Source: Escherichia coli DSM 30083 = JCM 1649 = ATCC 11775
Lineage (GTDB): Bacteria; Pseudomonadota; Gammaproteobacteria; Enterobacterales; Enterobacteriaceae
DNA: 64,000 bases
NCBI RefSeq assembly: GCF_003697165.2
Contig: NZ_CP033092.2
Span: 4,774,001 to 4,838,000 of the forward strand
Direction of reading: 5' to 3'
Both the position numbers and the translations under genes were made by a program. Under the pieces are notes generated by a model that worked only from the letters and a program-made list of their open reading frames with translations, made no database searches and had not been told where the DNA came from. Shown here one piece after another: positions 17,916 through 26,928 of the stretch; position 1 is the stretch's first letter, and the number at the start of each line of letters is the position of its first letter.

Positions 17916-19385
17916 ATGCACTATCGCAATGTGGTTTGTTTATTGTCTTGTTCGTTGTTTTTATCGTCGGCATGGGGATGTCGGCTTGATGAGCCGGAAC
18001 ATAATATTTACCAGAAACAGGGAAAAGGCGTGGTGTATTTGCGCCCTTATGAAAAGACCAATCTTTCGCTACCGCAGATTAACTACAAGCGTCTGCGTCT
18101 GTTACCGAATTTGCTAATTGACCCAACCAAACTGGAGGATTGGGAAACGGTGCCCCCGGCTACCAATCTCATGACAGACGTTGTCTACAGCGGCGCAAAC
18201 GCAACTCTTCCCCATTACTCTTACTATAGCGATGGTCGCGCTATTCTCTACGCTGGCGAGATTGTGCAAAACCCTCCAGGCACACCGCCAGTCGATATCT
18301 CGTCATTTCAGGCATGGGGTGATTTTGCCGCAGATAAGTACAGCCTCTATTACGAAGGCAAACGCACCGATAGCAACCAGCAACTAAACCGCCGAACGTT
18401 GCGTCAGGTAGAATTTAACCCGCAATGGAAACCAGACTGGCTAGGTTTGATTCTCCGTGACAAGCACTATCTTTACGCAAATGGTCAGCGCCTTGATGAT
18501 CCCGACACCTTTACGGTACTGGCTCAAAAGTCATGGGATCAGCGCGGTAAATTCTCTACAGCATTTAATCCCTGCCTTCCTGCCCCATTTGGCCCCTGGG
18601 ATACGCTAGCCCGCACACAGACGAAAATCATGATCAACGGAGAACAACTGGATGCCGACCCGGACACCTTTTCCGTCGTGCGCTGGATGCCCGGCTCACT
18701 CTTCACCTGGCGTGATAAAAACGGGCTGTAGCGTAAAGTCCTCGACAAGGAAAATCTGGCGTGGGATGAAGATTTAACAAAGCACTGTCTGGATTTTTCT
18801 CTGCAGGAAAAGAAAGTGTTCTGGCGTAAAGGGCCTGCTTGTAAACAGGAAGAATTATCCGGACTCGATCCTGAACAGTTCCACCCCATCAGTGATGCTG
18901 TCGCCCAGTATCAGGATTCGCTTTATACCATCATCGAAACAGAGTCTGGTGACCGCAAGTTGGAGATCGTAAAACTCGATGACCCCAATCTTATTATCAA
19001 CAAACGTTTCAACGCCGGGAAACGCCACGGCTATTTACTTACGCGTGCCGAAGGGTGGGTAAACCATTCCAGTTTACACGTGTTTGAATCTGACGGACCG
19101 CTGATCTTACTGGATAACCGCTCTCCGGATGAACGCGAAGCCCATCTTAATGACCATCCCTTTTTGCGCAGATGGTATGCCCGCGATAACCGCTACGTTT
19201 ACAGCTTTGATGGCGCGCAGCTCTGGCGATACCGCACCGCTGATCCGAAACAAGTTCGCTTAATCTGGAAGGAACAACATTCGGGATATGGCTATGGCGT
19301 AAATTACAAAACGGGATATCTGGACGGAAAAATTACCGATGACGGCGAATTTATTCCTGCCCCACGCAATGAGGCAACAAAATGA
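17916..19385 (+). pseudogene. DKNYY-repeat exported protein, interrupted by an in-frame amber codon
   Basis: One reading frame runs from 17916 to 19385 with a single TAG at 18729-18731. The ATG at 17916 has AGGA seven bases upstream; a GTG at 17886 is also open. The N-terminus LLSCSLFLSSAWG is a signal peptide. Several repeats follow, for example DKYSLYYEGKRTDS and DKHYLYANGQRLDDPDTF, characteristic of the DKNYY family. After the stop the frame goes on with FWRKGPACKQEEL and DPEQFHPISDAVAQYQDSLY, which align with the intact downstream paralogue at the same place (there GLHRYP where this has GL-stop-RK). So it is a nonsense-disrupted gene rather than two genes. No restart codon with a ribosome site is evident. 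It overlaps the next start as ATGA. Confidence 0.85.
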
Positions 19386-20698
19386 ATGGTCAAATAATCA
19401 CAGTTGCACTCATCCTGTTGGGGAACACATTTCTGACACCTCCTGTACAGGCCATAGGGTTCGACTATTACAATGATCACAGTGTCATGTCTTACGGTAA
19501 AGGTTATTGGGGGGATAAGAAAATCATTGCCCAATTTCCGGAGATGAACAGGGCCGATTTGCGCCTTGTGAAAAATATCTCTGGGAAGACGGGTTATATA
19601 CCTTCCGATGAAATAAGCATAGAAAATGAGGAATATCACTGGGTGACAGACGGCCACGTTATTCTCTGGCGTGGCAAAATCGTTAGCAATCCACCGGGAA
19701 CACCCACTGTCGATATTGCCAGCTTTCAGGCTATGGGCCGCTTCGCGGTCGATAAATATAGCCTCTATTTTGACGGACAGCGTACCGAAAGTAATAGCGG
19801 CGCGTCACGTGTTGATCTGGCGACACTAAAAGCTATCGAAGGTAACTCTACCACGCTGGTGGATAGTAAAAATCTCTACTTGTCCGGTCGACGTCAGGGG
19901 AGCAGCAGTAATGTTACTGTATTAGAAAAAAGATGGTGGGGTATTAATCCACGTCTTATGAGTGTAAACAGAAATTTGTATTCCAATGATCTGCTTATCC
20001 GCAGTGGGCAGAATATTTATTTAAATGGCGCTCACCTTACGGCGAATGCAGACTCATTTGAGATAATTCGCTGGATACCTCATTCACTGCTGGTTTTTCG
20101 CGACAATAAGGGTCTGCATCGTTATCCCTTTGGTCAATTATCTGGCAAAGCGATACCCGTAGATGATGACGTCTCTTTTGAAGTAGGGGAAAGTCGCGTT
20201 CGCTGGCGTAAACAGCTCACGCCCGACCGTCAGTGGAGCAAGTGGATAGACCTACCGGGTATTGAACCTGAACAATTTCATCTGATTACTGACAATATTG
20301 CGCAGTATAAAGATCGACTGTATGTAACAAAATTATCGACTTTTGGTGAAGACCAGCTTGAGATAATCCCGCTGGATACGCCAGACCTGGTCATTGATGA
20401 CTCATTTAATAGCGGCAAACAACATGCTTACTTTATCCGCCAATTACGGTCACGCAAGAGCGTGCAAATTATTCCAGTTAACGGTCCGCTAACTAAAAAC
20501 GATCGCTTCGCTTATGACGATCGCAATGTTTATACCTGGACTGATACAGAGGTAAGGATTACGCCCTCCCACTGCCCGGCGAAAACACGCGTCAGAGAAG
20601 AGAATGTCCGTGAAATTCATAACAGCGACATTATTATTCCGGTGACGGATGAATCATGCCGGAACGCAGCAGCAGACGGGCAAACTTTGAAGCCCTGA
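19382..20698 (+). CDS. DKNYY-repeat exported protein, intact paralogue
   Basis: 438 residues. A signal peptide ends about TPPVQA before IGFDYYND. It contains repeated units of the form D-x-x-x-(L/I)Y-(F/L)-x-G-x-(R/H)-(T/L): VDKYSLYFDGQRTES near 125, SKNLYLSGRRQ near 160, GQNIYLNGAHLTANADSF near 210, and related units to about 390. It shares a clear alignment over its length with the broken upstream copy, so the pair is a tandem duplication. Function unknown; DKNYY proteins are a family of uncharacterised, often surface or periplasmic proteins. The stop codon lies inside the cyaY promoter region. I do not remember either gene in K-12, where lptM and cyaY are neighbours. Confidence 0.82.
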   Translation: MNGQIITVALILLGNTFLTPPVQAIGFDYYNDHSVMSYGKGYWGDKKIIAQFPEMNRADLRLVKNISGKTGYIPSDEISIENEEYHWVTDGHVILWRGKIVSNPPGTPTVDIASFQAMGRFAVDKYSLYFDGQRTESNSGASRVDLATLKAIEGNSTTLVDSKNLYLSGRRQGSSSNVTVLEKRWWGINPRLMSVNRNLYSNDLLIRSGQNIYLNGAHLTANADSFEIIRWIPHSLLVFRDNKGLHRYPFGQLSGKAIPVDDDVSFEVGESRVRWRKQLTPDRQWSKWIDLPGIEPEQFHLITDNIAQYKDRLYVTKLSTFGEDQLEIIPLDTPDLVIDDSFNSGKQHAYFIRQLRSRKSVQIIPVNGPLTKNDRFAYDDRNVYTWTDTEVRITPSHCPAKTRVREENVREIHNSDIIIPVTDESCRNAAADGQTLKP

Positions 20699-20715
20699 CC
20701 CCATGCCGCTATACT
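20687..20715 (+). promoter_or_regulatory. Likely cyaY promoter
   Basis: TTGAAG (20687-20692), a 17-base spacer and TATACT (20710-20715) make a good sigma70 promoter, 30 bases before the cyaY ATG. The -35 overlaps the last codons of the upstream DKNYY gene. Confidence 0.65.
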
Positions 20716-20745
20716 GCCGCCATCACTTAAAAACAGGATACAACA

Positions 20746-21066
20746 ATGAACGACAGTGAATTTCATCGCCTGGCTGATCAACTGTGGCTGACCATTGAAG
20801 AACATCTGGACGACTGGGATGGCGACAGCGATATCGACTGTGAAATCAACGGCGGTGTACTAACCATTACCTTTGAGAACGGCAGCAAAATCATTATCAA
20901 CCGCCAGGAACCACTGCACCAGGTGTGGCTGGCAACCAAACAGGGTGGCTACCATTTTGATCTGAAAGGCGACGAGTGGATTTGCGATCGTAGCGGTGAA
21001 ACCTTCTGGGATTTGCTGGAACAGGCGGCGACGCAGCAGGCGGGTGAAACAGTTAGTTTCCGCTAA
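20746..21066 (+). CDS. cyaY: CyaY, bacterial frataxin
   Basis: 106 residues, identical in length to K-12 CyaY. The acidic first helix ([21 protein letters not shown]) and following strands [15 protein letters not shown] are the frataxin iron-binding ridge and sheet. It binds iron and slows IscS-driven Fe-S cluster assembly on IscU. It is convergent with cyaA, not functionally linked to it. Confidence 0.96.
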
Positions 21067-21073
21067 GATTGCA

Positions 21074-21099
21074 TGCCGGATAAGCCTCGCTTTCCGGCA
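21074..21099. terminator. Hairpin between converging cyaY and cyaA
   Basis: TGCCGGA and TCCGGCA pair around a 12-base loop and are followed by CTTTC. It begins 8 bases past the cyaY stop and resembles a degenerate REP half. It probably acts as terminator or 3'-end stabiliser for one or both genes. Confidence 0.5.
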
Positions 21100-21105
21100 C
21101 TTTCA

Positions 21106-23652
21106 TCACGAAAAATACTGCTGCAACAGCGGCGCGTCATGCTCCTGATTGGCAGGTGGCATGTTACCGATAGATTTGGTGCGAAACGGAATCACCTGTT
21201 CACGACCATCAACCTTCACAATCTGATAGAACTGCGGCAGGTTGAAGTTGATGAAGCTTGAGCCGTAGGTGAAACGGTCGTGCGAAGACGAGTAGAAGCG
21301 ACTGACGTCACGCACCAGTTCCTCTTTGCTGCCTTCGCAGTGGTGATACACCTCAACCCGGTTGCTTTCGTCGAGAATGTAGATATTAAAGCCATTCTCG
21401 TCTTGCGTTTCTTCGAAGAAAAACTGGATGATCCCTTCGCTGGCAAAGCCGTCCACCACCGCCGGTAATTTGACGTGATTGGTTTCAACCTGCACTGACA
21501 GGCCGTGCAGTTTGTTATGCGAAATAGCGCCATAAAACTCGATGGCGTTTTCCAGTTTCTGTACCGAGACATTCAGCCGTTCGAAGAACAAGCCCCAGGT
21601 TTGACCGGAGACGCGCAGCGCCTTGAAGCGCCCGGTTTCCTGGCGGGTGCTGGAAAGACGCAGTTCAATACACTCAGAAACCAGTTGCTGCACGCGAGTA
21701 CGGATTAAGCCGCGCAGATGCTGGCTATAACAGAAGACTTCCACGCTATCTGGCGGCGCGGCGTCCTGATGCATTTTGCCGAGAATAGTTTTCAGGGCTT
21801 CGATCATCGATTGCTCGCCGTTGAAGTGCAGCGTACGCACTTCGTTCCACGAGTTGCGATACAGCAGGTCAACGCTACCTACCAGGCAATTTTGATTCTC
21901 GCCAAAGCTGAAGACATCCAGCTTACGGAAATCAAAATGCACCACCTGATTGCGGAACGCAGCTGTCGGGTCATATTCCAGGTTAACGATAATCGCCAGA
22001 TGGCGGATCTCACACGGGCTGTAGAGCGCCTTCGGTGTCGGTGCAGGTAAGCGCAGCGGGAAATGGTGCGACACGTCGGCGACCATCTCCTGCAACTTAG
22101 GCAAATCGACAATGCCGTTACCTTTAATATACAAGCGGGTGCGCGAGGTCAGCAGGCCGTTAAACCATGCCCACGCCACCAGTTTATTCAGGTAACGGTT
22201 ATATTCCAGCGGCTGATGGCTGATGATCGACTCAATATTTGGCGCGCGGTTATACAGATACCAACCTGAACGGTTAGCCCGGCCCGGCGGCACATAAATA
22301 AAGGTCAGATTCGGTTCCGAGAGATCGGGTGAAATCTGCGGGTTTACCAGCGTCACTTTACCCGGTAACGCTTCAAACGCGGCGTACAGTTTACGTGTCA
22401 GAACACCGATATCCTGCGGGCTGGCGGAAACGCTAAGGTTATTGCGACGCGCAAAGCGGATCAGATTGCGGTAGCTCTGCATCATCGCGTCGAGCAACTC
22501 GTTGTGCGCCTCACGCACCTGATCAATCTTCCAGTTAGCGCGATTATCAAGCATCGCCAGACGAGCATCGTCCCATTCCCACTCTTTCACCAACTGGCTT
22601 AACACTTCACGACGCCAGCCTACGCAGGCGCGTTCACGGCTGAGTTTTTCGCAAACTTTTAAATAGAAGCATCGGCGAACTAAATCCAGACGAGTAAAAT
22701 CTTCGATCGCCGTCAGATATTCAGTGACGCGCTCCAGCATCATGCAATACGGGTCGAGACCAAACGACACTATTTCGCCGTCGTGCAAACGCTGTTTGAT
22801 ATCTTTCGCCAGCAGACGTGGGTTCGGGTATTCCCAGGAATAGGCTTCCAGCAGCAGTGTTTTCAGCACCGCTTTGTATGGGGAATCGATACTCTTGTAG
22901 AGCTGCCAAAGGCTGGCACCAAAGTACTCTTCAGCAGAAAGCGAGCTTAAGCCACCAAGATCCAGCCATTCATTTGGCGTCAACACGCCCTGCGCGTAAA
23001 GCGTCATCACATAGTCGTCGTAATGCTCTTCTTCGTCGCACGGCACCATATTCCACAGAATACGCTTACCGGCGAGACGCACGGCGGTACGATAAAATTC
23101 GTCAAGCAGCAGTATATGCTGGGTGGAGCCACAATCTTCGCCCCCCAGGCTGCCGCTTTCATTATGACGGAAGCGGTTTTCATCAATCAGGAAGAAGCTG
23201 ACTTCCACACCCAGCGAGGCGGCCCAGCTTTCCAGCAGACTACATTTACGTTGTAGCAACTGGCGCTCTTCGCTATCGAGCCAGGATTGATGACAGACCC
23301 AGATATCCAGGTCAGAGGAACAACTTTGCCCTACGGACGAGGTGCTGCCCATGGTGTATACACCAGTAATTGGAAGCTCACCTTTCGGTGGGTCCTGTAC
23401 TGACATTCCACGATACAGTTCAAGCTCGTTCAGGTAGTGGCGTTGAGTTTCATCAGGCGTGTAAAGGCAAATGCCTTTGGGAACGTTACCATCAAGGTAA
23501 CCCGGCATTAGCGGATGGTGATAGTGCAACAATGTCGGCAGTAGACTGTAGACCTGTTGGAATGCAGGCCCCATAGCAGCAAGCGCGCGATCCACACGCA
23601 ATTGATTTATGGCATCCAGTCTCTGTTTCAGAGTCTCAATATAGAGGTACAA
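21106..23652 (-). CDS. cyaA: CyaA, class I adenylate cyclase
   Basis: 848 residues with a TTG start at 23652, as known for E. coli, which keeps translation low. The N-terminal half is the catalytic domain with a polymerase-beta-type nucleotidyltransferase motif, GSTSS at 102-106 and DLD at 114-116, making cAMP from ATP. The C-terminal half is the regulatory part sensed by phosphorylated EIIA-Glc. A CRP site lies upstream, so CRP-cAMP represses it. Confidence 0.97.
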   Translation of the reverse strand: MYLYIETLKQRLDAINQLRVDRALAAMGPAFQQVYSLLPTLLHYHHPLMPGYLDGNVPKGICLYTPDETQRHYLNELELYRGMSVQDPPKGELPITGVYTMGSTSSVGQSCSSDLDIWVCHQSWLDSEERQLLQRKCSLLESWAASLGVEVSFFLIDENRFRHNESGSLGGEDCGSTQHILLLDEFYRTAVRLAGKRILWNMVPCDEEEHYDDYVMTLYAQGVLTPNEWLDLGGLSSLSAEEYFGASLWQLYKSIDSPYKAVLKTLLLEAYSWEYPNPRLLAKDIKQRLHDGEIVSFGLDPYCMMLERVTEYLTAIEDFTRLDLVRRCFYLKVCEKLSRERACVGWRREVLSQLVKEWEWDDARLAMLDNRANWKIDQVREAHNELLDAMMQSYRNLIRFARRNNLSVSASPQDIGVLTRKLYAAFEALPGKVTLVNPQISPDLSEPNLTFIYVPPGRANRSGWYLYNRAPNIESIISHQPLEYNRYLNKLVAWAWFNGLLTSRTRLYIKGNGIVDLPKLQEMVADVSHHFPLRLPAPTPKALYSPCEIRHLAIIVNLEYDPTAAFRNQVVHFDFRKLDVFSFGENQNCLVGSVDLLYRNSWNEVRTLHFNGEQSMIEALKTILGKMHQDAAPPDSVEVFCYSQHLRGLIRTRVQQLVSECIELRLSSTRQETGRFKALRVSGQTWGLFFERLNVSVQKLENAIEFYGAISHNKLHGLSVQVETNHVKLPAVVDGFASEGIIQFFFEETQDENGFNIYILDESNRVEVYHHCEGSKEELVRDVSRFYSSSHDRFTYGSSFINFNLPQFYQIVKVDGREQVIPFRTKSIGNMPPANQEHDAPLLQQYFS

Positions 23653-23802
23653 GACGTATCGCCTGATTTGCTACCCGTCATGACTGTGATTCCGCCAACA
23701 TCAACGGTAACACGCGGCATTCGGGATATTTCGTATGTCAAAGGTAACCGTTACCACTTTTCGCGCCTGGTTTTTTTAGTTTCACGACGAAAAAATGGTC
23801 TA

Positions 23803-23824
23803 AAACGTGATCAATTTAACACCT
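23803..23824 (-). promoter_or_regulatory. CRP site in the cyaA promoter; rest of the cyaA-hemC intergenic
   Basis: AAAACGTGATCAATTTAACACC holds a good half-site (CGTGA) and a poor one (TAACA) six bases apart, matching the CRP operator that overlaps the main cyaA promoter in E. coli. The whole divergent intergenic, 23653-24038, holds the cyaA promoters on the minus strand and those of hemC on the plus strand; I saw no further gene there. Confidence 0.75.
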
Positions 23825-24038
23825 TGCTGATTGACCGTAAAGAAAGATGCGCTACATACAAGTGTAGCACCGTTTATTCTCTGTAAATTCCTTATTACGA
23901 AGGCTCAAAGCGCCTGTCAGGATCCACTGCCAGACCTCATTTTACGGTTTGCGCAGGCGTCTACGTTTCACCACAACACTGACATCGCTCTGGCAAGGAT
24001 GTTAGGATGGACCACGGATGATAATGACGGTAACAAGC

Positions 24039-24980
24039 ATGTTAGACAATGTTTTAAGAATTGCCACACGCCAAAGCCCACTTGCACTCTGGCAGGCACA
24101 CTATGTCAAAGACAAGTTGATGGCGAGCCATCCGGGCCTGGTCGTTGAACTGGTACCGATGGTGACGCGCGGCGATGTGATTCTTGATACGCCGCTGGCG
24201 AAAGTAGGCGGAAAAGGCTTATTTGTGAAAGAGCTGGAAGTCGCGCTCCTCGAAAATCGCGCCGATATCGCCGTACATTCAATGAAAGATGTGCCGGTTG
24301 AATTCCCGCAAGGTCTGGGGCTGGTCACCATTTGCAAGCGCGAAGATCCCCGCGATGCCTTTGTATCCAACACCTATGACAGTCTGGATGCGTTACCGGC
24401 AGGCAGTATCGTCGGGACGTCCAGTTTACGTCGCCAGTGCCAACTGGCTGAACGCCGCCCGGATCTGATTATCCGCTCCCTGCGCGGCAACGTCGGCACT
24501 CGTCTGAGCAAACTGGATAACGGCGAATATGATGCCATCATTCTTGCCGTAGCCGGACTAAAACGTTTAGGTCTGGAGTCCCGCATTCGCGCCGCGTTGC
24601 CACCCGAGATTTCTCTTCCGGCGGTAGGGCAAGGTGCGGTGGGCATTGAATGCCGCCTTGATGATGCACGCACTCGCGAGCTGCTCGCCGCGCTGAATCA
24701 CCACGAAACTGCACTGCGCGTTACCGCCGAACGCGCCATGAATACCCGTCTCGAAGGCGGATGTCAGGTGCCAATTGGTAGCTACGCCGAGCTTATTGAT
24801 GGCGAAATCTGGCTGCGTGCGTTGGTCGGCGCGCCGGACGGTTCGCAGATTATTCGCGGTGAACGCCGCGGTGCGCCGCAAGATGCCGAACAAATGGGGA
24901 TTTCGCTGGCAGAAGAGCTACTGAATAACGGCGCGCGCGAGATCCTCGCTGAAGTCTATAACGGAGACGCCCCGGCATGA
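24039..24980 (+). CDS. hemC: HemC, porphobilinogen deaminase
   Basis: 313 residues from the ATG at 24039 (MLDNVLRIATRQSPLALWQ); an in-frame ATG at 24018 gives seven more residues and has been used in some annotations. Cys242 in LEGGCQVPIG anchors the dipyrromethane cofactor. HemC polymerises four porphobilinogens to hydroxymethylbilane. It overlaps hemD by four bases (ATGA), first gene of hemCDXY. Confidence 0.95.
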   Translation: MLDNVLRIATRQSPLALWQAHYVKDKLMASHPGLVVELVPMVTRGDVILDTPLAKVGGKGLFVKELEVALLENRADIAVHSMKDVPVEFPQGLGLVTICKREDPRDAFVSNTYDSLDALPAGSIVGTSSLRRQCQLAERRPDLIIRSLRGNVGTRLSKLDNGEYDAIILAVAGLKRLGLESRIRAALPPEISLPAVGQGAVGIECRLDDARTRELLAALNHHETALRVTAERAMNTRLEGGCQVPIGSYAELIDGEIWLRALVGAPDGSQIIRGERRGAPQDAEQMGISLAEELLNNGAREILAEVYNGDAPA

Positions 24981-25717
24981 GTATCCTGGTCACCCGCCCG
25001 TCTCCCGCAGGAGAAGAGTTAGTGAGCCGTCTGCGCACACTGGGGCAGGTGGCCTGGCATTTTCCGCTGATTGAGTTTTCTCCGGGTCGACAATTACCGC
25101 AACTTGCTGATCAACTGGCAGCGCTGGGAGAGAGCGATCTGTTGTTTGCCCTCTCGCAACACGCGGTTGCTTTTGCCCAATCACAGCTGCATCAGCAAGA
25201 TCGTAAATGGCCCCGACTACCTGATTATTTCGCCATTGGACGCACCACCGCGCTGGCACTACATACCGTAAGCGGACAGAAGATTCTCTACCCGCAGGAT
25301 CGGGAAATCAGCGAAGTCTTGCTACAATTACCTGAATTACAAAATATTGCGGGCAAACGTGCGCTGATATTACGTGGCAATGGCGGTCGTGAGCTAATTG
25401 GGGATTCCCTGACGGCGCGCGGTGCTGAGGTCACTTTTTGTGAATGTTATCAACGATGCGCAATCCATTACGATGGTGCAGAAGAAGCGATGCGCTGGCA
25501 ATCCCGCGAGGTGACGACGGTCGTTGTTACCAGCGGTGAAATGTTGCAGCAACTCTGGTCGCTGATCCCACAATGGTATCGTGAGCACTGGTTACTACGC
25601 TGTCGACTATTGGTCGTCAGTGAGCGTTTGGCGAAACTCGCCCGGGAACTGGGCTGGCAAGACATTAAGGTCGCCGATAACGCTGACAACGATGCGCTTT
25701 TACGGGCATTACAATAA
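24977..25717 (+). CDS. hemD: HemD, uroporphyrinogen-III synthase
   Basis: 246 residues, bilobed Rossmann-like HemD fold: MSILVTRPSPAGEELV at the start and TVVVTSGEMLQQLW near 180 are typical. It closes hydroxymethylbilane with inversion of ring D. It is coupled to hemC by ATGA; hemX follows after 21 bases. Confidence 0.95.
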   Translation: MSILVTRPSPAGEELVSRLRTLGQVAWHFPLIEFSPGRQLPQLADQLAALGESDLLFALSQHAVAFAQSQLHQQDRKWPRLPDYFAIGRTTALALHTVSGQKILYPQDREISEVLLQLPELQNIAGKRALILRGNGGRELIGDSLTARGAEVTFCECYQRCAIHYDGAEEAMRWQSREVTTVVVTSGEMLQQLWSLIPQWYREHWLLRCRLLVVSERLAKLARELGWQDIKVADNADNDALLRALQ

Positions 25718-25738
25718 CTCTCATAACAGGAAGCCATA

Positions 25739-26926
25739 ATGACGGAACAAGAAAAAACCTCCGCCGTGGTTGAAGAGACCAGGGAGGCCGTGGACACCAC
25801 GTCACAACCTGTCGCAACAGAAAAAAAGAGTAAGAACAATACCGCATTGATTCTCAGCGCGGTGGCTATCGCTATTGCTCTGGCGGCGGGCGTCGGTTTG
25901 TATGGCTGGGGTAAACAACAGGCCGTCAATCAGACTGCCACCAGCGATGCCCTGGCTAACCAACTTACGGCACTGCAAAAAGCCCAGGAGAGCCAAAAAG
26001 CCGAGCTGGAAGGCATTATCAAGCAACAAGCTGTACAGCTTGAGCAGGCGAATCGTCAGCAAGAAACGCTGGCAAAACAGCTGGATGAAGTCCAACAAAA
26101 GGTCGCCACCATTTCCGGCAGCGATGCTAAAACCTGGCTGCTGGCCCAGGCCGATTTTCTGGTGAAACTCGCCGGACGGAAGCTGTGGAGCGATCAGGAC
26201 GTCACGACCGCTGCAGCGTTGCTGAAAAGTGCAGACGCCAGCCTGGCGGATATGAATGACCCGAGTCTGATTACCGTTCGCCGGGCAATTACCGATGATA
26301 TCGCCAGCCTTTCTGCGGTATCGCAGGTGGATTATGACGGTATCATCCTTAAGCTTAATCAGCTTTCAAATCAGGTAGATAATCTGCGTCTGGCCGATAA
26401 TGACAGCGATGGTTCGCCGATGGATTCCGACGGTGAAGAGCTTTCCAGTTCCATCAGCGAATGGCGTATCAATCTGCAAAAAAGCTGGCAGAACTTTATG
26501 GACAACTTCATTACGATTCGCCGTCGTGATGACACCGCCGTACCGCTGTTAGCGCCAAATCAGGATATCTATCTGCGCGAAAATATTCGCTCTCGCCTGC
26601 TGGTCGCAGCACAAGCTGTACCGCGTCACCAGGAAGAGACTTATCGCCAGGCGCTGGAGAACGTCTCCACCTGGGTACGTGCTTACTACGATACTGATGA
26701 TGCCACCACCAAAGCGTTCCTCGACGAGGTGGACCAGTTAAGCCAGCAAAATATCTCGATGGATCTTCCGGAAACCCTGCAAAGCCAGGCGATGCTGGAA
26801 AAATTGATGCAGACCCGCGTGCGTAACCTGCTGGCACAACCGGCAGCAGGGACAACGGAAGCTAAACCTGCACCTGCACCTGCACCGCAAGCTGATGCTC
26901 CGGCAGCCGCGCCGCAAGGAGAATAA
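25739..26926 (+). CDS. hemX: HemX, membrane protein of the heme operon
   Basis: 395 residues: a short Thr/Glu-rich cytoplasmic N-terminus, one membrane helix (about 33-54, ALILSAVAIAIALAAGVGLYG), then a long Gln-rich coiled coil and a periplasmic domain. The tail is a Pro/Ala run. Despite older annotation as uroporphyrinogen III methyltransferase, no SAM-binding motif is visible; function remains unsettled. It is two residues longer than the 393 I remember for K-12, explained by a hexanucleotide repeat. Confidence 0.93.
   Translation: MTEQEKTSAVVEETREAVDTTSQPVATEKKSKNNTALILSAVAIAIALAAGVGLYGWGKQQAVNQTATSDALANQLTALQKAQESQKAELEGIIKQQAVQLEQANRQQETLAKQLDEVQQKVATISGSDAKTWLLAQADFLVKLAGRKLWSDQDVTTAAALLKSADASLADMNDPSLITVRRAITDDIASLSAVSQVDYDGIILKLNQLSNQVDNLRLADNDSDGSPMDSDGEELSSSISEWRINLQKSWQNFMDNFITIRRRDDTAVPLLAPNQDIYLRENIRSRLLVAAQAVPRHQEETYRQALENVSTWVRAYYDTDDATTKAFLDEVDQLSQQNISMDLPETLQSQAMLEKLMQTRVRNLLAQPAAGTTEAKPAPAPAPQADAPAAAPQGE
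26867..26884 (+). repeat. Three CCTGCA repeats in the 3' end of hemX
   Basis: Three exact tandem CCTGCA units, each adding Pro-Ala, followed by a degenerate CCGCAA unit. Gain or loss of one unit changes HemX by two residues without a frameshift. Confidence 0.85.
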
Positions 26927-26928
26927 CC

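Noticed and set aside
18816..19385. Separate gene starting at an internal GTG after the amber codon
   Set aside because: Homology to the downstream paralogue runs through 18732-18815 in the same frame, and the GTG lacks a ribosome site, so it is the distal half of one broken gene.
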